Below, one piece after another: positions 54,629 through 62,731 of a stretch of 64,000 bases of DNA (position 1 is its first letter; every line of letters begins with the position of its first letter). The stretch is from Gammaproteobacteria bacterium. GTDB taxonomy: Bacteria > Pseudomonadota > Gammaproteobacteria > Legionellales > Legionellaceae. The notes below the pieces were generated by a model. The model was not told the origin of the DNA. It made no database searches and saw only the letters and a list, made by a program, of their open reading frames with translations. Position numbers and translations under genes: made by a program. Location: the NCBI GenBank assembly GCA_022600575.1, contig JAHZKF010000066.1, positions 36,428-100,427 on the forward strand, given 5' to 3'.

Positions 54629-56129
54629 TGCATCCGAAACAGGTGATGTGGTTGATGTATATGAAGTGCGTAAGCAAAAATTAGATGCTTTACGTGAAAC
54701 AGGGTTTGATTTCCCAAACGCGTTTAGACGTACGCATTTAGCTGCTGATATCACAAAGGCGCATGGACAAGATAGCAAAGAAGCTTTGGCGGAAAAAGCC
54801 GTTAAGGTGTCGATTGCAGGGCGCATTGTGTTGCGTCGCGTGATGGGGAAGGCAAGTTTTTTTCATATTCAAGATGTTTCAGGACGCATGCAAGTCTATG
54901 TCCGTGAAAATGAACTACCAGAGGTTTATGCGCAATTTAAGCAATGGGATTTGGGTGATATTGTTGGGGTTTCTGGGACATTATTTATAACCAAAACGGG
55001 TGAGCTGACGGTGCATGCAGATGGCTTAGAATTACTGACCAAATCATTGCGACCTATGCCTGATAAATTTCATGGGTTAGCTAATCAAGAGCAGCGTTAT
55101 CGTAAACGTTATGTTGATTTAATTGCGAATGAAGAAACAAGACAAACATTTATGTTACGTTCGCGTTTAATTCAAACGTTCCGACGTGTAATGGATGCAC
55201 ATGATTTTCTCGAAGTTGAAACACCCATGATGCATCCAATTCCGGGAGGAGCCTTAGCGCGTCCGTTTGTCACACATCATCATGCACTGGATATGGAGAT
55301 GTATTTGCGTATTGCGCCTGAGCTTTATTTAAAGCGCTTGGTGGTGGGTGGTTTTGAACGTGTGTATGAAGTGAATCGTAATTTTAGAAACGAGGGTATT
55401 TCGACACGACATAATCCTGAATTTACGATGGTTGAGTTTTATCAGGCGTATGCGGATTATCAAGACTTGATGAACTTTACAGAAAAGTTATTGCATACCT
55501 TGTGTGATGATGTGATGGGAACACGTCAAATTGCCTATCAAGATGTTGTGATTGATTTTGATAAACCCTATGCGCGTTTGAGTGTTAAAGACGCTATTTT
55601 AAAGCATCATCCTGATTTAACTGAAAGTGATATCAGCAGTGTTGATGCTTGCCGAAATGTTTTAGATAAGTTGAAATTTACATATAATGAGGCAGATGGT
55701 CTTGGAAAATTGCAGCTTATTATTTTTGAAGAAACAGTAGAGCATTTATTGATTCAACCGACTTTTGTTATGGACTATCCAACCGAGGTATCCCCTTTGG
55801 CACGCCGAAGTGCAAAAGACCCTGACGTGACGGATAGGTTTGAATTGTTTATTGCTGGGCGCGAAATTGCGAATGGTTTTTCTGAGTTAAATGATGCAGA
55901 AGACCAAGCGGCTCGTTTTAAAAAACAAGTGGAAGCGAAGCAAGCAGGTGATTTAGAAGCGATGCACTTTGATAGTGATTATATTGAAGCATTAGAGTAC
56001 GGTATGCCGCCTACTGCGGGTGAAGGAATTGGCATTGATAGGCTGGTGATGTTATTTACCAACTCACCGTCTATTCGTGATGTTGTTCTTTTTCCGCATA
56101 TGCGGCACGAGAATGCGTCATCTGAATGA
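54621..56129 (+). CDS. lysS: Lysyl-tRNA synthetase (class II)
   Basis: 502 residues. N-terminal OB-fold anticodon-binding domain ([22 protein letters not shown]), then the class II core: motif 1 [16 protein letters not shown], motif 2 [29 protein letters not shown], motif 3 [22 protein letters not shown] 54621 is nine bases after AGGAG and overlaps the prfB stop by 8 bases; an in-frame ATG at 54615 is too close to that site. prfB-lysS coupling is common. Confidence 0.97.
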   Translation: MSDASETGDVVDVYEVRKQKLDALRETGFDFPNAFRRTHLAADITKAHGQDSKEALAEKAVKVSIAGRIVLRRVMGKASFFHIQDVSGRMQVYVRENELPEVYAQFKQWDLGDIVGVSGTLFITKTGELTVHADGLELLTKSLRPMPDKFHGLANQEQRYRKRYVDLIANEETRQTFMLRSRLIQTFRRVMDAHDFLEVETPMMHPIPGGALARPFVTHHHALDMEMYLRIAPELYLKRLVVGGFERVYEVNRNFRNEGISTRHNPEFTMVEFYQAYADYQDLMNFTEKLLHTLCDDVMGTRQIAYQDVVIDFDKPYARLSVKDAILKHHPDLTESDISSVDACRNVLDKLKFTYNEADGLGKLQLIIFEETVEHLLIQPTFVMDYPTEVSPLARRSAKDPDVTDRFELFIAGREIANGFSELNDAEDQAARFKKQVEAKQAGDLEAMHFDSDYIEALEYGMPPTAGEGIGIDRLVMLFTNSPSIRDVVLFPHMRHENASSE

Positions 56130-56166
56130 TGTTGGGGAGTGGTCGACCCGCTTATCATTGGGTCGG

Positions 56167-56991
56167 CTATTTGGGAGTAAAGGAGCTTGTTGATTGATCA
56201 TCGGGTTGGCTGATATATCTTAAGCATTCATCTCTGATTTGTGTTATTTTAGCGCATAGGATTTGTTCTTTTTCCATAGACGGGATGACAGGTATAAATT
56301 GTCTTACAAAAGGCTGAACCTCTTCGTTGGATAAATGAGCTATCTGTGAGTATAAACGATCTAGGGAATGATTACGGAGTGCTTCTTGAGCGTCGTTTTC
56401 AATGCTTGGACGAGCATGTTCTAACGGGCGCCTGATGCTTCTATTTAAAGATCGAATTTTAACTGCCTCCGGTTTGCATGACAGTTCTTTAATAGAATCA
56501 AGTGCTTCTTCCACAGATGAAATTAAGCAGCCCTTTTGCTGCAGCTTATCAAAAGGGATCGTATTGATGAAAGATTGACCAGTATGAACGTTATGGCTAA
56601 AATTTGACAGTGAGCATTGCTCAACACCGAGTAACTTCATAAAAGCAACCATTACAAGTAAATCTTTTGGACCGTAATTTAGTAGTTGATAGTCATTAGT
56701 TGTATCACTAATCCATTCATCATAGCGTTGAACAAATAGCATCTTATTGGTATTTGTTGATTGTACTGCAGATAAAAAGGCTTCTTTTTTACTCTGACAT
56801 GCTGTGGCTGGGCGTGCGGGAAGTGTCGAAGCATCGAGCGTAAAAAAAGCTGGAGAACCGGGAGTCTGTTTGTTTTTTACATAAGGGAGCTGTTTGTTTT
56901 TGGGAGGCTTTAAGTATTCACCTTTTGACCTATCCATAAATGTCAAAGTATATGCGGCCAGTCCTCTTAAGGCTATGTTATATAGCTTCAT
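56167..56991 (-). CDS. Kinase-like paralogue with degenerate motif, unknown function
   Basis: 274 residues. Its C-terminal third (LYSQIAHLSNEEVQPFVRQF) aligns with that of the neighbouring 384-residue protein (MYQQVAALTLDDIESLVDEV), and its middle (AFMKLLGVEQCSLSNFSHNV, then TIPFDKL) matches the kinase-like part of that protein. The Asp residues expected in both catalytic motifs are replaced (VEQ for TDA, IPF for IDF), so it may be catalytically dead. ATG 56991 has AAGGA upstream; the frame runs to 57030. It could be a pseudoenzyme partner or effector. Confidence 0.6.
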   Translation of the reverse strand: MKLYNIALRGLAAYTLTFMDRSKGEYLKPPKNKQLPYVKNKQTPGSPAFFTLDASTLPARPATACQSKKEAFLSAVQSTNTNKMLFVQRYDEWISDTTNDYQLLNYGPKDLLVMVAFMKLLGVEQCSLSNFSHNVHTGQSFINTIPFDKLQQKGCLISSVEEALDSIKELSCKPEAVKIRSLNRSIRRPLEHARPSIENDAQEALRNHSLDRLYSQIAHLSNEEVQPFVRQFIPVIPSMEKEQILCAKITQIRDECLRYISQPDDQSTSSFTPK

Positions 56992-57153
56992 TAGAAATCC
57001 TTGATTTATCTCGAACAAAGAACTGTTCAATATTTTGCCTTAAGAGGTCATTTTTGTCAAGTGGTTCTTGATATTGTGCGATCTTAGATAGGGTTGACCA
57101 TATTTCAATCTAAATACTAAATAAAATGAAGTGATGGGAAAAATTTGAAAGCA

Positions 57154-58308
57154 CTATGAGTTGCTATTCTTCATGTTTGATTGGCTCGATGGCTCCGAGG
57201 CGGCGGGCTTTATCTTGTCTAGATGAGTGCGAGTATTATCTCTAATGTCTGTTAGGTGCCTAATATATTCATCTCTTTCGCTTTCAATAAAAATGAAATT
57301 AACTTCATCTACGAGTGATTCAATATCATCCAACGTTAAAGCAGCAACTTGCTGATACATTGTTAAAATATTTCCATTTCTTATGTCTTCGGCGACAGAA
57401 TCACAAATGATTTGATAGCTTGCTGCGCTATACATTAGTCTACCTCGACCTAAATCCGTATCACTTTCTTCTGGAGCGCGTGCTCGTTGTGAAAAGGTCG
57501 GATTTTCTGTGTATTCTAAGACAGCACCGCGATGAATAAAGTTTTCAGCTGTTTTATCAGCGTCCGCTTTATCTGAAACGTCAGCAAAAAGAATGGGGTC
57601 AGCATTGCTTATGAGTTCAAAATCAATGGCATAGGCTTTTAGTACTTGTTTTTTATCTTCATGTAGGACAATAACAAAATTTTTTAAATAGGCATCGGTT
57701 GAACGGACCAAATTTGCGAATGCAATAGCGGCTCCCATCTTGCTGATTATCATTTGCTCATTTTCTGGCTGTTTAATTTGTTTAAAGTGCTCCACTGCAG
57801 GTAAGTTTCTACCGAAACTTTGAACAAACAAACTGTATTCGGATTCTGTTTCAGATATTGATTGTTCAATGAGTTTAATTTCGGGGTGATAATCTAATAC
57901 TTTTTCGGCAAGTCGGTGATAAATCAATTCATTTAAAAAATGCGTACGCTCATCAGGAGATGTTTTTAGGTATCCTTCTAGGTCAACTGCACCGGATCCT
58001 TTAATTTTCTTTTTTCTTGGAGCAGAACGCCCTGTTAGACCTGAACCTTGCCCTTCATCTTCAAGTTGATCCATAGTATACACTAATGGATTGGGGCCTG
58101 ACTTTAAGTTTGGGGGAGCGGGTTTAGCTTTAATTGTTACAGATGGCCTTAGAAATGAAAAATAAATATACATCCCTATGCTAATCCCGAAACTGCCTGC
58201 AACCATTATATTGCTTGCTGTACGCGAGCGCATCGCTTGATAAGCGGTTTTAAACATTGAAGGTTTAGGAGGTAAATGAGAGGTGAATCTCCGAATGATT
58301 TTATACAT
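57154..58308 (-). CDS. Membrane-anchored kinase-like protein, candidate effector
   Basis: 384 residues, not assigned to a named family. One transmembrane helix (about 34-52, IMVAGSFGISIGMYIYFSFL) near the N-terminus, a basic linker (APRKKKIKGSG), then a domain with STDAYLKNFVIVL (about 203-213) and KAYAIDFELIS (about 224-234), similar in layout to the DxxxxN and IDF motifs of the kinase-like protein at 51-52.5 kb. C-terminal helical region ending in a Ser/Asn-rich tail. The catalytic reading is inference. It is a paralogue of the gene just downstream. Confidence 0.6.
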   Translation of the reverse strand: MYKIIRRFTSHLPPKPSMFKTAYQAMRSRTASNIMVAGSFGISIGMYIYFSFLRPSVTIKAKPAPPNLKSGPNPLVYTMDQLEDEGQGSGLTGRSAPRKKKIKGSGAVDLEGYLKTSPDERTHFLNELIYHRLAEKVLDYHPEIKLIEQSISETESEYSLFVQSFGRNLPAVEHFKQIKQPENEQMIISKMGAAIAFANLVRSTDAYLKNFVIVLHEDKKQVLKAYAIDFELISNADPILFADVSDKADADKTAENFIHRGAVLEYTENPTFSQRARAPEESDTDLGRGRLMYSAASYQIICDSVAEDIRNGNILTMYQQVAALTLDDIESLVDEVNFIFIESERDEYIRHLTDIRDNTRTHLDKIKPAASEPSSQSNMKNSNS

Positions 58309-58406
58309 ATTTAAGCGCCCATATATTGGCTGTATTTGTAAGTGTAATTATAGCTCAAATGCTTAAATAAGGGGCAGAAAGAGATATATTTATATTGGTA
58401 ATACTT

Positions 58407-58431
58407 AAAAGCCCAGATAAACAGGGCTTTT
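58407..58431 (-). terminator. Rho-independent terminator after the ATP-grasp operon
   Basis: Perfect 8-bp stem AAAAGCCC/GGGCTTTT with a 9-base loop, read on the minus strand so that TTTT ends the hairpin. It lies 30 bases beyond the stop of the ATP-grasp gene and separates that operon from the kinase-like pair. Confidence 0.75.
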
Positions 58432-58460
58432 GAGTGTGTGGTTGTGATAGGTTCTAAGCT

Positions 58461-59471
58461 TTATTTTAAAGCAGCTAATAATGTTTTAATAAAAGAAGAA
58501 AGACCTATGCCATTGCATTCATGATAAGCAGACCATCCAGGGGAGGGGTTGGCTTCTAGCACAACATGATGTGATTTGGTTTTGATAAAATCAATGCCTA
58601 TGAGTTGGTTTTTTTCATATTGAGATACTAAGCAAGCAAACTGTTTTAAGTCATTAGGAAGTGTTTTAATATTTTTTAATTTAAAAAAGCTTTTATCATA
58701 CCGATAGTCAATATTGTCTTTTGATAGAGATAGTTTCGAGAAAGTTTGATTCTGAATAACATGTACGCGTAAATCTTGGCCTTCTATTTTTTCTTGGAAT
58801 AAAACAGGGAGATGGTGAATGTTTTTTTTATTCCAATGGGCGTACTGTTTTTGGTCTACTACAATCGAGCGAATACCAGAGAGTGATTTAACAATACAGG
58901 ATTTTTGAGCGATCTTTTGTTCGTAAAGGCCAGGGCCTTTAATGACATAGCTCTTCCCTATAGAAACAGCAGATTTGTTGGTAGCCGCTTGCTTAAGAGA
59001 CTGGTTGAGTTGATATAGTTTGGATTCGTTTGAACACTGTCTTTTAGGCGCACAGAGTATTTTTCCTTTCCAGGTGTTTGTAAAACTATAAAAGTTGCCT
59101 AATATGCGCCACATTTTGGTGTTCGGTTTAATATAGCATCCTCTAATGTATAAACATTTGGGGGTAATCATAAGCGTTTCATTTTTATTTTTCTGATAAA
59201 CAAAATAGTTTTCTTGAGCAGTTTGCACATAGCTCCAGCGTTTGTGAATGTCCTCATAATAAAGAATTAGTATTTTATCTCGGGTTACAATTGCATGCTC
59301 AAGGTTTAGTAATACTTTATCTTTTTTGGGTCCAAAGCAAATGGCATTTATAGTGACGGGTTGATGACTTTTCTTTTTGATAAAAAAAGGGGTGCGATGA
59401 TGTCTATCAAGCATGGCACCATTAATTTCAGGACGAAACGCATTGCTAATAAAGGTTTTTAGTTGAGGCAT
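58461..59471 (-). CDS. ATP-grasp peptide ligase (RimK/graspetide-maturase type)
   Basis: 336 residues, last gene of a six-gene operon. The pre-ATP-grasp part ends with KCLYIRGCYIKPNTKMWRIL and ILCAPKRQCSNESKLYQLNQ. The ATP-grasp domain has a nucleotide Lys in IVKSLSG (K195), FQEKIEGQDLRVHVI (225-239), DYRYD (255-259), the metal Asp in GIDFI (292-296) and LEANPSPGW (305-313). This arrangement matches ligases that join carboxylates to amines or alcohols in peptides, such as RimK and the microviridin/graspetide enzymes. The substrate is unknown; the short Asp/Lys-rich peptide encoded upstream is a natural candidate. It overlaps the preceding gene by 13 bases. Confidence 0.8.
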   Translation of the reverse strand: MPQLKTFISNAFRPEINGAMLDRHHRTPFFIKKKSHQPVTINAICFGPKKDKVLLNLEHAIVTRDKILILYYEDIHKRWSYVQTAQENYFVYQKNKNETLMITPKCLYIRGCYIKPNTKMWRILGNFYSFTNTWKGKILCAPKRQCSNESKLYQLNQSLKQAATNKSAVSIGKSYVIKGPGLYEQKIAQKSCIVKSLSGIRSIVVDQKQYAHWNKKNIHHLPVLFQEKIEGQDLRVHVIQNQTFSKLSLSKDNIDYRYDKSFFKLKNIKTLPNDLKQFACLVSQYEKNQLIGIDFIKTKSHHVVLEANPSPGWSAYHECNGIGLSSFIKTLLAALK

Positions 59472-59692
59472 TTAAAGTATTCTCGGGTTAAGTGTTCAAA
59501 GACAAAGGGTTCAAAATCGGGATGTTTAGAAGCGTGGGTTAATTCAAGGTTGATACACCCAAAGTGGATAATATCGTTATCAATAAATAGTAAGACTTCA
59601 AAAACGAAATAACCAAAACAGGCACGAATGTGTTTAAAAGTGTTTTGTATCTGTGTCTTGATTTGCTTGGATAATTTGAGGTTGCTGGTCAT
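59459..59692 (-). CDS. Small conserved-looking operon protein, function unknown
   Basis: 77 residues, not recognised. A short basic helix (NLKLSKQIKTQIQNTFKHIR) is followed by a beta-like region (YFVFEVLLFIDNDIIHFGCINLEL) and an amphipathic C-terminus. The start codon overlaps the preceding stop (TGATG) and the 3' end overlaps the ATP-grasp gene, so it is locked into the operon by translational coupling. It may be a subunit or chaperone of the ligase. Confidence 0.65.
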   Translation of the reverse strand: MTSNLKLSKQIKTQIQNTFKHIRACFGYFVFEVLLFIDNDIIHFGCINLELTHASKHPDFEPFVFEHLTREYFKCLN

Positions 59693-60315
59693 CAGTATTT
59701 TTCGCCTAAAAATAAAGCAAATAAGGGGTGGCCTTTGGGTTTTTCAAAGCAGAACACATGAAATGCTTGGGGTTTAGATTGAGTAATCAGCCAGTTAAAA
59801 ACATTGTATATGTTTGAATAAACAATACGTTTTGTTAAATGACACAGCTTTTTGGGGCCCCAGTAATAATTGGGGGTGTTTAAAGCGGTGTGCGTCTTAA
59901 TTTTTTGCCATTGTTCCGGCAATGAATAAAGGTTTTCACATATGCCATTGACGGTTTGGTTGCCAATGCCTTTAAATGAATTAAAACTATAACCAAGGTA
60001 TGCTTCAAATTCTCTTTTGGCATAATCACGGTCTTTTTGAATGAAATTTAAAAATAAGTCATCGGAAATAGACAATGTTCTATTGAGTAAAAAATGTGTT
60101 TGATTGGATAAAGTATATTGATTAGGTTTAAACCATCGTATAATAGATTCGTGGTCAGATAATTCATCATTAATACTAAAATCGGTGATAAGTTCATGAA
60201 TAAGGACTACCTCAATATTGACAGAAAAAGCATGTTTGTTTTTTAGAACACACTGTGTAATTGCTTCATCAATAGATGATGAAGCAACGAGTAGATTTGT
60301 TTTTTTGAGTGTCAT
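59692..60315 (-). CDS. Probable stand-alone pre-ATP-grasp-like protein
   Basis: 207 residues with no signal peptide. The middle, HFLLNRTLSISDDLFLNFIQ then DRDYAKREFEAYLGYSF, followed by VNGICENLYSLPEQWQKI and NTPNYYWGP, has the layout of the pre-ATP-grasp half of peptide-ligating ATP-grasp enzymes (a strand with an Arg-containing motif, a helix-rich FAxxE-like segment, then a N-P pocket). The ATP-binding half is missing. It starts two bases after the stop of the 57-residue peptide gene and overlaps the next gene by one base. It may be a substrate-binding partner of the ligase. Inference from pattern only. Confidence 0.55.
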   Translation of the reverse strand: MTLKKTNLLVASSSIDEAITQCVLKNKHAFSVNIEVVLIHELITDFSINDELSDHESIIRWFKPNQYTLSNQTHFLLNRTLSISDDLFLNFIQKDRDYAKREFEAYLGYSFNSFKGIGNQTVNGICENLYSLPEQWQKIKTHTALNTPNYYWGPKKLCHLTKRIVYSNIYNVFNWLITQSKPQAFHVFCFEKPKGHPLFALFLGEKY

Positions 60316-60317
60316 GG

Positions 60318-60491
60318 TTAAAACACGTAATCATGACAGTGATGACTGAGGGTGTTGTCGATAGAAAACCCGGAATCTTTGCCATCTTTATGGCTGTCTT
60401 TACCTCCTTCTTTTCCGTCACTTCCCCCTTCTTTACCATCGCTTGAAAAGCCAAAAAATATATCTATTTGATCTTGAACATCTGCATACAT
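60318..60491 (-). CDS. 57-residue Asp/Lys/Gly/Ser-rich peptide, candidate RiPP precursor
   Basis: Short gene not of any recognised family. ATG 60491 has AAGGA nine bases upstream. A leader-like N-terminus (MYADVQDQIDIFFGFSS) with an aromatic patch is followed by a polar core containing DGKEGG twice and the related HKDGKDSG, then a C-terminus rich in His and aromatics (LSHHCHDYVF). The core offers many Lys/Ser and Asp/Glu side chains, the chemistry joined by graspetide-type ATP-grasp ligases. Its stop is two bases before the next gene. It could also be a metal-binding or structural peptide. Confidence 0.65.
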   Translation of the reverse strand: MYADVQDQIDIFFGFSSDGKEGGSDGKEGGKDSHKDGKDSGFSIDNTLSHHCHDYVF

Positions 60492-60525
60492 GAGTTAATT
60501 CCTTTTAAGTTTGATTCGGTTCAAT

Positions 60526-61065
60526 TTATTTATAAATAATCTCGCCACCAATGACTTTTCCTGACACAGTCGATTTTCCGCGTAAGATTACTTCACCATG
60601 ACCATCATCAAAAATAATATCGCCCGATACGACAGAATTTTTCTCAAGATGAACGACTTGCTTAGGATTATCGGTGTGATGGACATGAATATTGTTGTCT
60701 ATTTTGGTATCTACAAAACGAGACAAATTAGAATAAATATCTAATAAATTTCTAAACTGACTGGAAGATGCAGTGACAGTCCCTTTAAAATCAGCCACAT
60801 CATTGATAACACACTGTGTCAAAGAGGCCGTTCCGTGAATTTCGAGTGAGCCAAACTGAGCGTTATTGGCTTTTAATAGTCCATTAACAGTCGTCATCTC
60901 ATTGATGGTTGTGCCATCAACAGTTACCATGCCGTTTCCTGATAAGTCAGTGACGGTTCCTTTACCGCATGTGACACTGCCAGGTTCAATGTTGCAAACA
61001 TTAGCAGAAGCAATGCCTGCGCTGCCTGCAAGCAGGATGGCTGGGAATAATTTTTTTTTGTTCAT
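60526..61065 (-). CDS. Secreted beta-solenoid-like (polymer-forming) protein
   Basis: 179 residues. Clear signal peptide (KKKLFPAILLAGSAGIASA, cleavage near residue 21), then short repeated turns rich in V, G, T, N (TVTDLSGNGMVTVDG, EMTTVNGLLKANNAQFGSLEI, NDVADFKGTVTASSSQFRNL, HLEKNSVVSGDIIFDDGHG) as expected for a beta-solenoid or bactofilin-like fold. Two Cys near the N-terminus could form a disulfide. Strong ribosome site AAAGGAGA. Thirty-four bases before the peptide gene. It would be exported to the periplasm or surface and may be a partner of the modified peptide. Confidence 0.65.
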   Translation of the reverse strand: MNKKKLFPAILLAGSAGIASANVCNIEPGSVTCGKGTVTDLSGNGMVTVDGTTINEMTTVNGLLKANNAQFGSLEIHGTASLTQCVINDVADFKGTVTASSSQFRNLLDIYSNLSRFVDTKIDNNIHVHHTDNPKQVVHLEKNSVVSGDIIFDDGHGEVILRGKSTVSGKVIGGEIIYK

Positions 61066-61087
61066 TTTTGTTTTCTCCTTTAAACGT

Positions 61088-61588
61088 TTAGTTGTTATCC
61101 ATAAAATGTTCTAACTCAAACACATGTTGACAAATGCTTGAGGTAATCAGTTGTTTACTGGGTATTGTTGCCATTGTTGTTTGTTTTATTTCCTCCTTGT
61201 GTGTTGATTCAATTGAGCCGTCTATTCTTAAAATACCGGTACCCACGAGGGTTTTAATTTGTGATTTGTGATTGATGCTGCGATAGATATTCAGTAATCC
61301 AATTGCGAGCGATACACTCGCACTTCTTGCATCTTTAACTAAGAATTGTTTTGCATCACCCTCCAAAAAATATTGAAATGAGAGTAGGGGCAGCCAATCG
61401 TGATTGAGAGATGACATGATTTCAATCACACGTTGTAAGGCGCGCTTTAAAGCAATGGCAATATTGCCGCTCGTTTTGATAGAGAGTTTTGGATTTGGCG
61501 TTGCGGTGAGTTTAAGTGTTAAAAGAAACGCATCATCCATTGCACTGTAGGCAGGAATAGCTATTTCGGTATAAATCGTTTTTGACAT
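61088..61588 (-). CDS. Small S5-fold protein resembling Lon/ComM protease domain
   Basis: 166 residues, first gene of the operon. The segment VKDARSASVSLAIGLLNIY (84-102) resembles the Lon catalytic Ser motif KDGPSAG, and LVGTGILRIDGSI (114-126) resembles the TGEIxLxGxV strand before the catalytic Lys of Lon. A Lys is present (K131, next to H130), but two positions earlier than in Lon by my alignment. It could be a leader protease for the operon's peptide, or a non-catalytic S5-domain protein. No ATPase domain is attached. The assignment is tentative. Confidence 0.5.
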   Translation of the reverse strand: MSKTIYTEIAIPAYSAMDDAFLLTLKLTATPNPKLSIKTSGNIAIALKRALQRVIEIMSSLNHDWLPLLSFQYFLEGDAKQFLVKDARSASVSLAIGLLNIYRSINHKSQIKTLVGTGILRIDGSIESTHKEEIKQTTMATIPSKQLITSSICQHVFELEHFMDNN

Positions 61589-61743
61589 TTTCGTTCCATC
61601 GAATTAAGTCAGTTTTATGAGTGAATATGTTTCTTCCTCATATTCAGTGTTTGAAACAGTAAACGGAAATTTAAACGAATGCAAGTGTTTTTTATCATAA
61701 TGTGGCATGCTAGATATTCAGTTTATTTATTTTAATCAAGCTT

Positions 61744-62730
61744 ATGAAAATTGCACTTGAAGAGCATTTTATCACGCCTGGTTTATTAAACTATTGCGTT
61801 CAAGTCATGCCTAACATGCATGCTGATGAAATGATGAAAATCATTGAAAAGTTAAGTGATTTAGGCGATATGCGGCTTGATCTGATGAATAAAAGCGGGA
61901 TTGATTTCTCAATTTTGAGTCTTTCAGGACCTGGTGTGCAAGCAGAATTGAATACACGACTTGCAATAAAATTAGCAAAAGAAGCCAATGATTTTTTAGC
62001 ATCCCAAATAATCAAACAGCCCACACGCTATGGCGGGTTTGCACATTTACCGATGCAAGATGCGAACGTAGCAGCAGATGAGCTTGAACGTTCAGTGAAA
62101 GAACTTGGGTTTTTAGGGGCGATGGTTAATGGACATACAAACGGTGTGTACTTGGATGCACCAGAATATGATGTATTCTGGGAGCGGATGCAGGCGTTAG
62201 ATGTGCCACTTTATTTGCACCCAACAGATTCGTTTGTAAAGCCTTATGTGCTTGATGGGTGTGATGAATTATTGAAATGTAATTGGGAATGGAACTTTGA
62301 AACGGCGAGTCATTTTTTACGACTCGTTTATGCAGGCGTGTTTGATAGGTTTCCAAATTTAAAGATTATCTTAGGGCATATGGGAGAGATGCTGCCGTTT
62401 GAATTATGGCGGCTCGATAGCCGTACAAAACTGCTTGCAGAAACACGCCCACTGCAAAAGGCACCGTCTGAATATTTAAAAAAACATTTGTATGTTACAA
62501 CCTCAGGACAATGTGATGATGCCCCCCTTATTTGCTCGCTCTTAAGCTTAGGAGAAGAGCATGTGCTTTTTTCAACCGACTATCCATATGAAGATGCCAC
62601 TGTTGCCGCGGCATGGATTAAAAAAGCAGATATCTCGGCTATAGCACGAGAAAAAATATGTCATTTAAATGCGAAGGTGTTGATGCGCATTGGAGATAAG
62701 TGCGTTTTTAAAGATAGCAAAGGACGATGA
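61744..62730 (+). CDS. Amidohydrolase-2 family protein (ACMSD/resorcylate decarboxylase-like)
   Basis: 328-residue TIM-barrel metal enzyme. N-terminal EEHF (H8) corresponds to the ExH or HxH motif of the ACMSD/gamma-resorcylate decarboxylase branch. LYLHPTDSF, LGHMGEMLPFELWRLD and the late metal Asp in FSTDYPYEDA follow. Members decarboxylate or hydrolyse small aromatic acids; the substrate here is unknown. It is divergent from the ATP-grasp operon with a 155-base shared upstream region containing a -10-like CATAAT at 61696-61701, and it ends two bases from the convergent next gene. Confidence 0.85.
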   Translation: MKIALEEHFITPGLLNYCVQVMPNMHADEMMKIIEKLSDLGDMRLDLMNKSGIDFSILSLSGPGVQAELNTRLAIKLAKEANDFLASQIIKQPTRYGGFAHLPMQDANVAADELERSVKELGFLGAMVNGHTNGVYLDAPEYDVFWERMQALDVPLYLHPTDSFVKPYVLDGCDELLKCNWEWNFETASHFLRLVYAGVFDRFPNLKIILGHMGEMLPFELWRLDSRTKLLAETRPLQKAPSEYLKKHLYVTTSGQCDDAPLICSLLSLGEEHVLFSTDYPYEDATVAAAWIKKADISAIAREKICHLNAKVLMRIGDKCVFKDSKGR

Positions 62731-62731
62731 T

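Noticed and set aside
56140..56166. Terminator between lysS and the convergent kinase-like gene
   Set aside because: A GACCC/GGGTC hairpin with a 10-base loop is present but lacks a T-run on either strand.
59459..60491. Toxin-antitoxin reading of the small overlapping genes
   Set aside because: The genes are embedded in a six-gene operon with an ATP-grasp enzyme, and none of the small proteins resembles known toxin or DNA-binding antitoxin families.
60318..60491. Collagen-like repeat in the short peptide
   Set aside because: Gly is frequent but not at every third position, so a triple helix is not expected.
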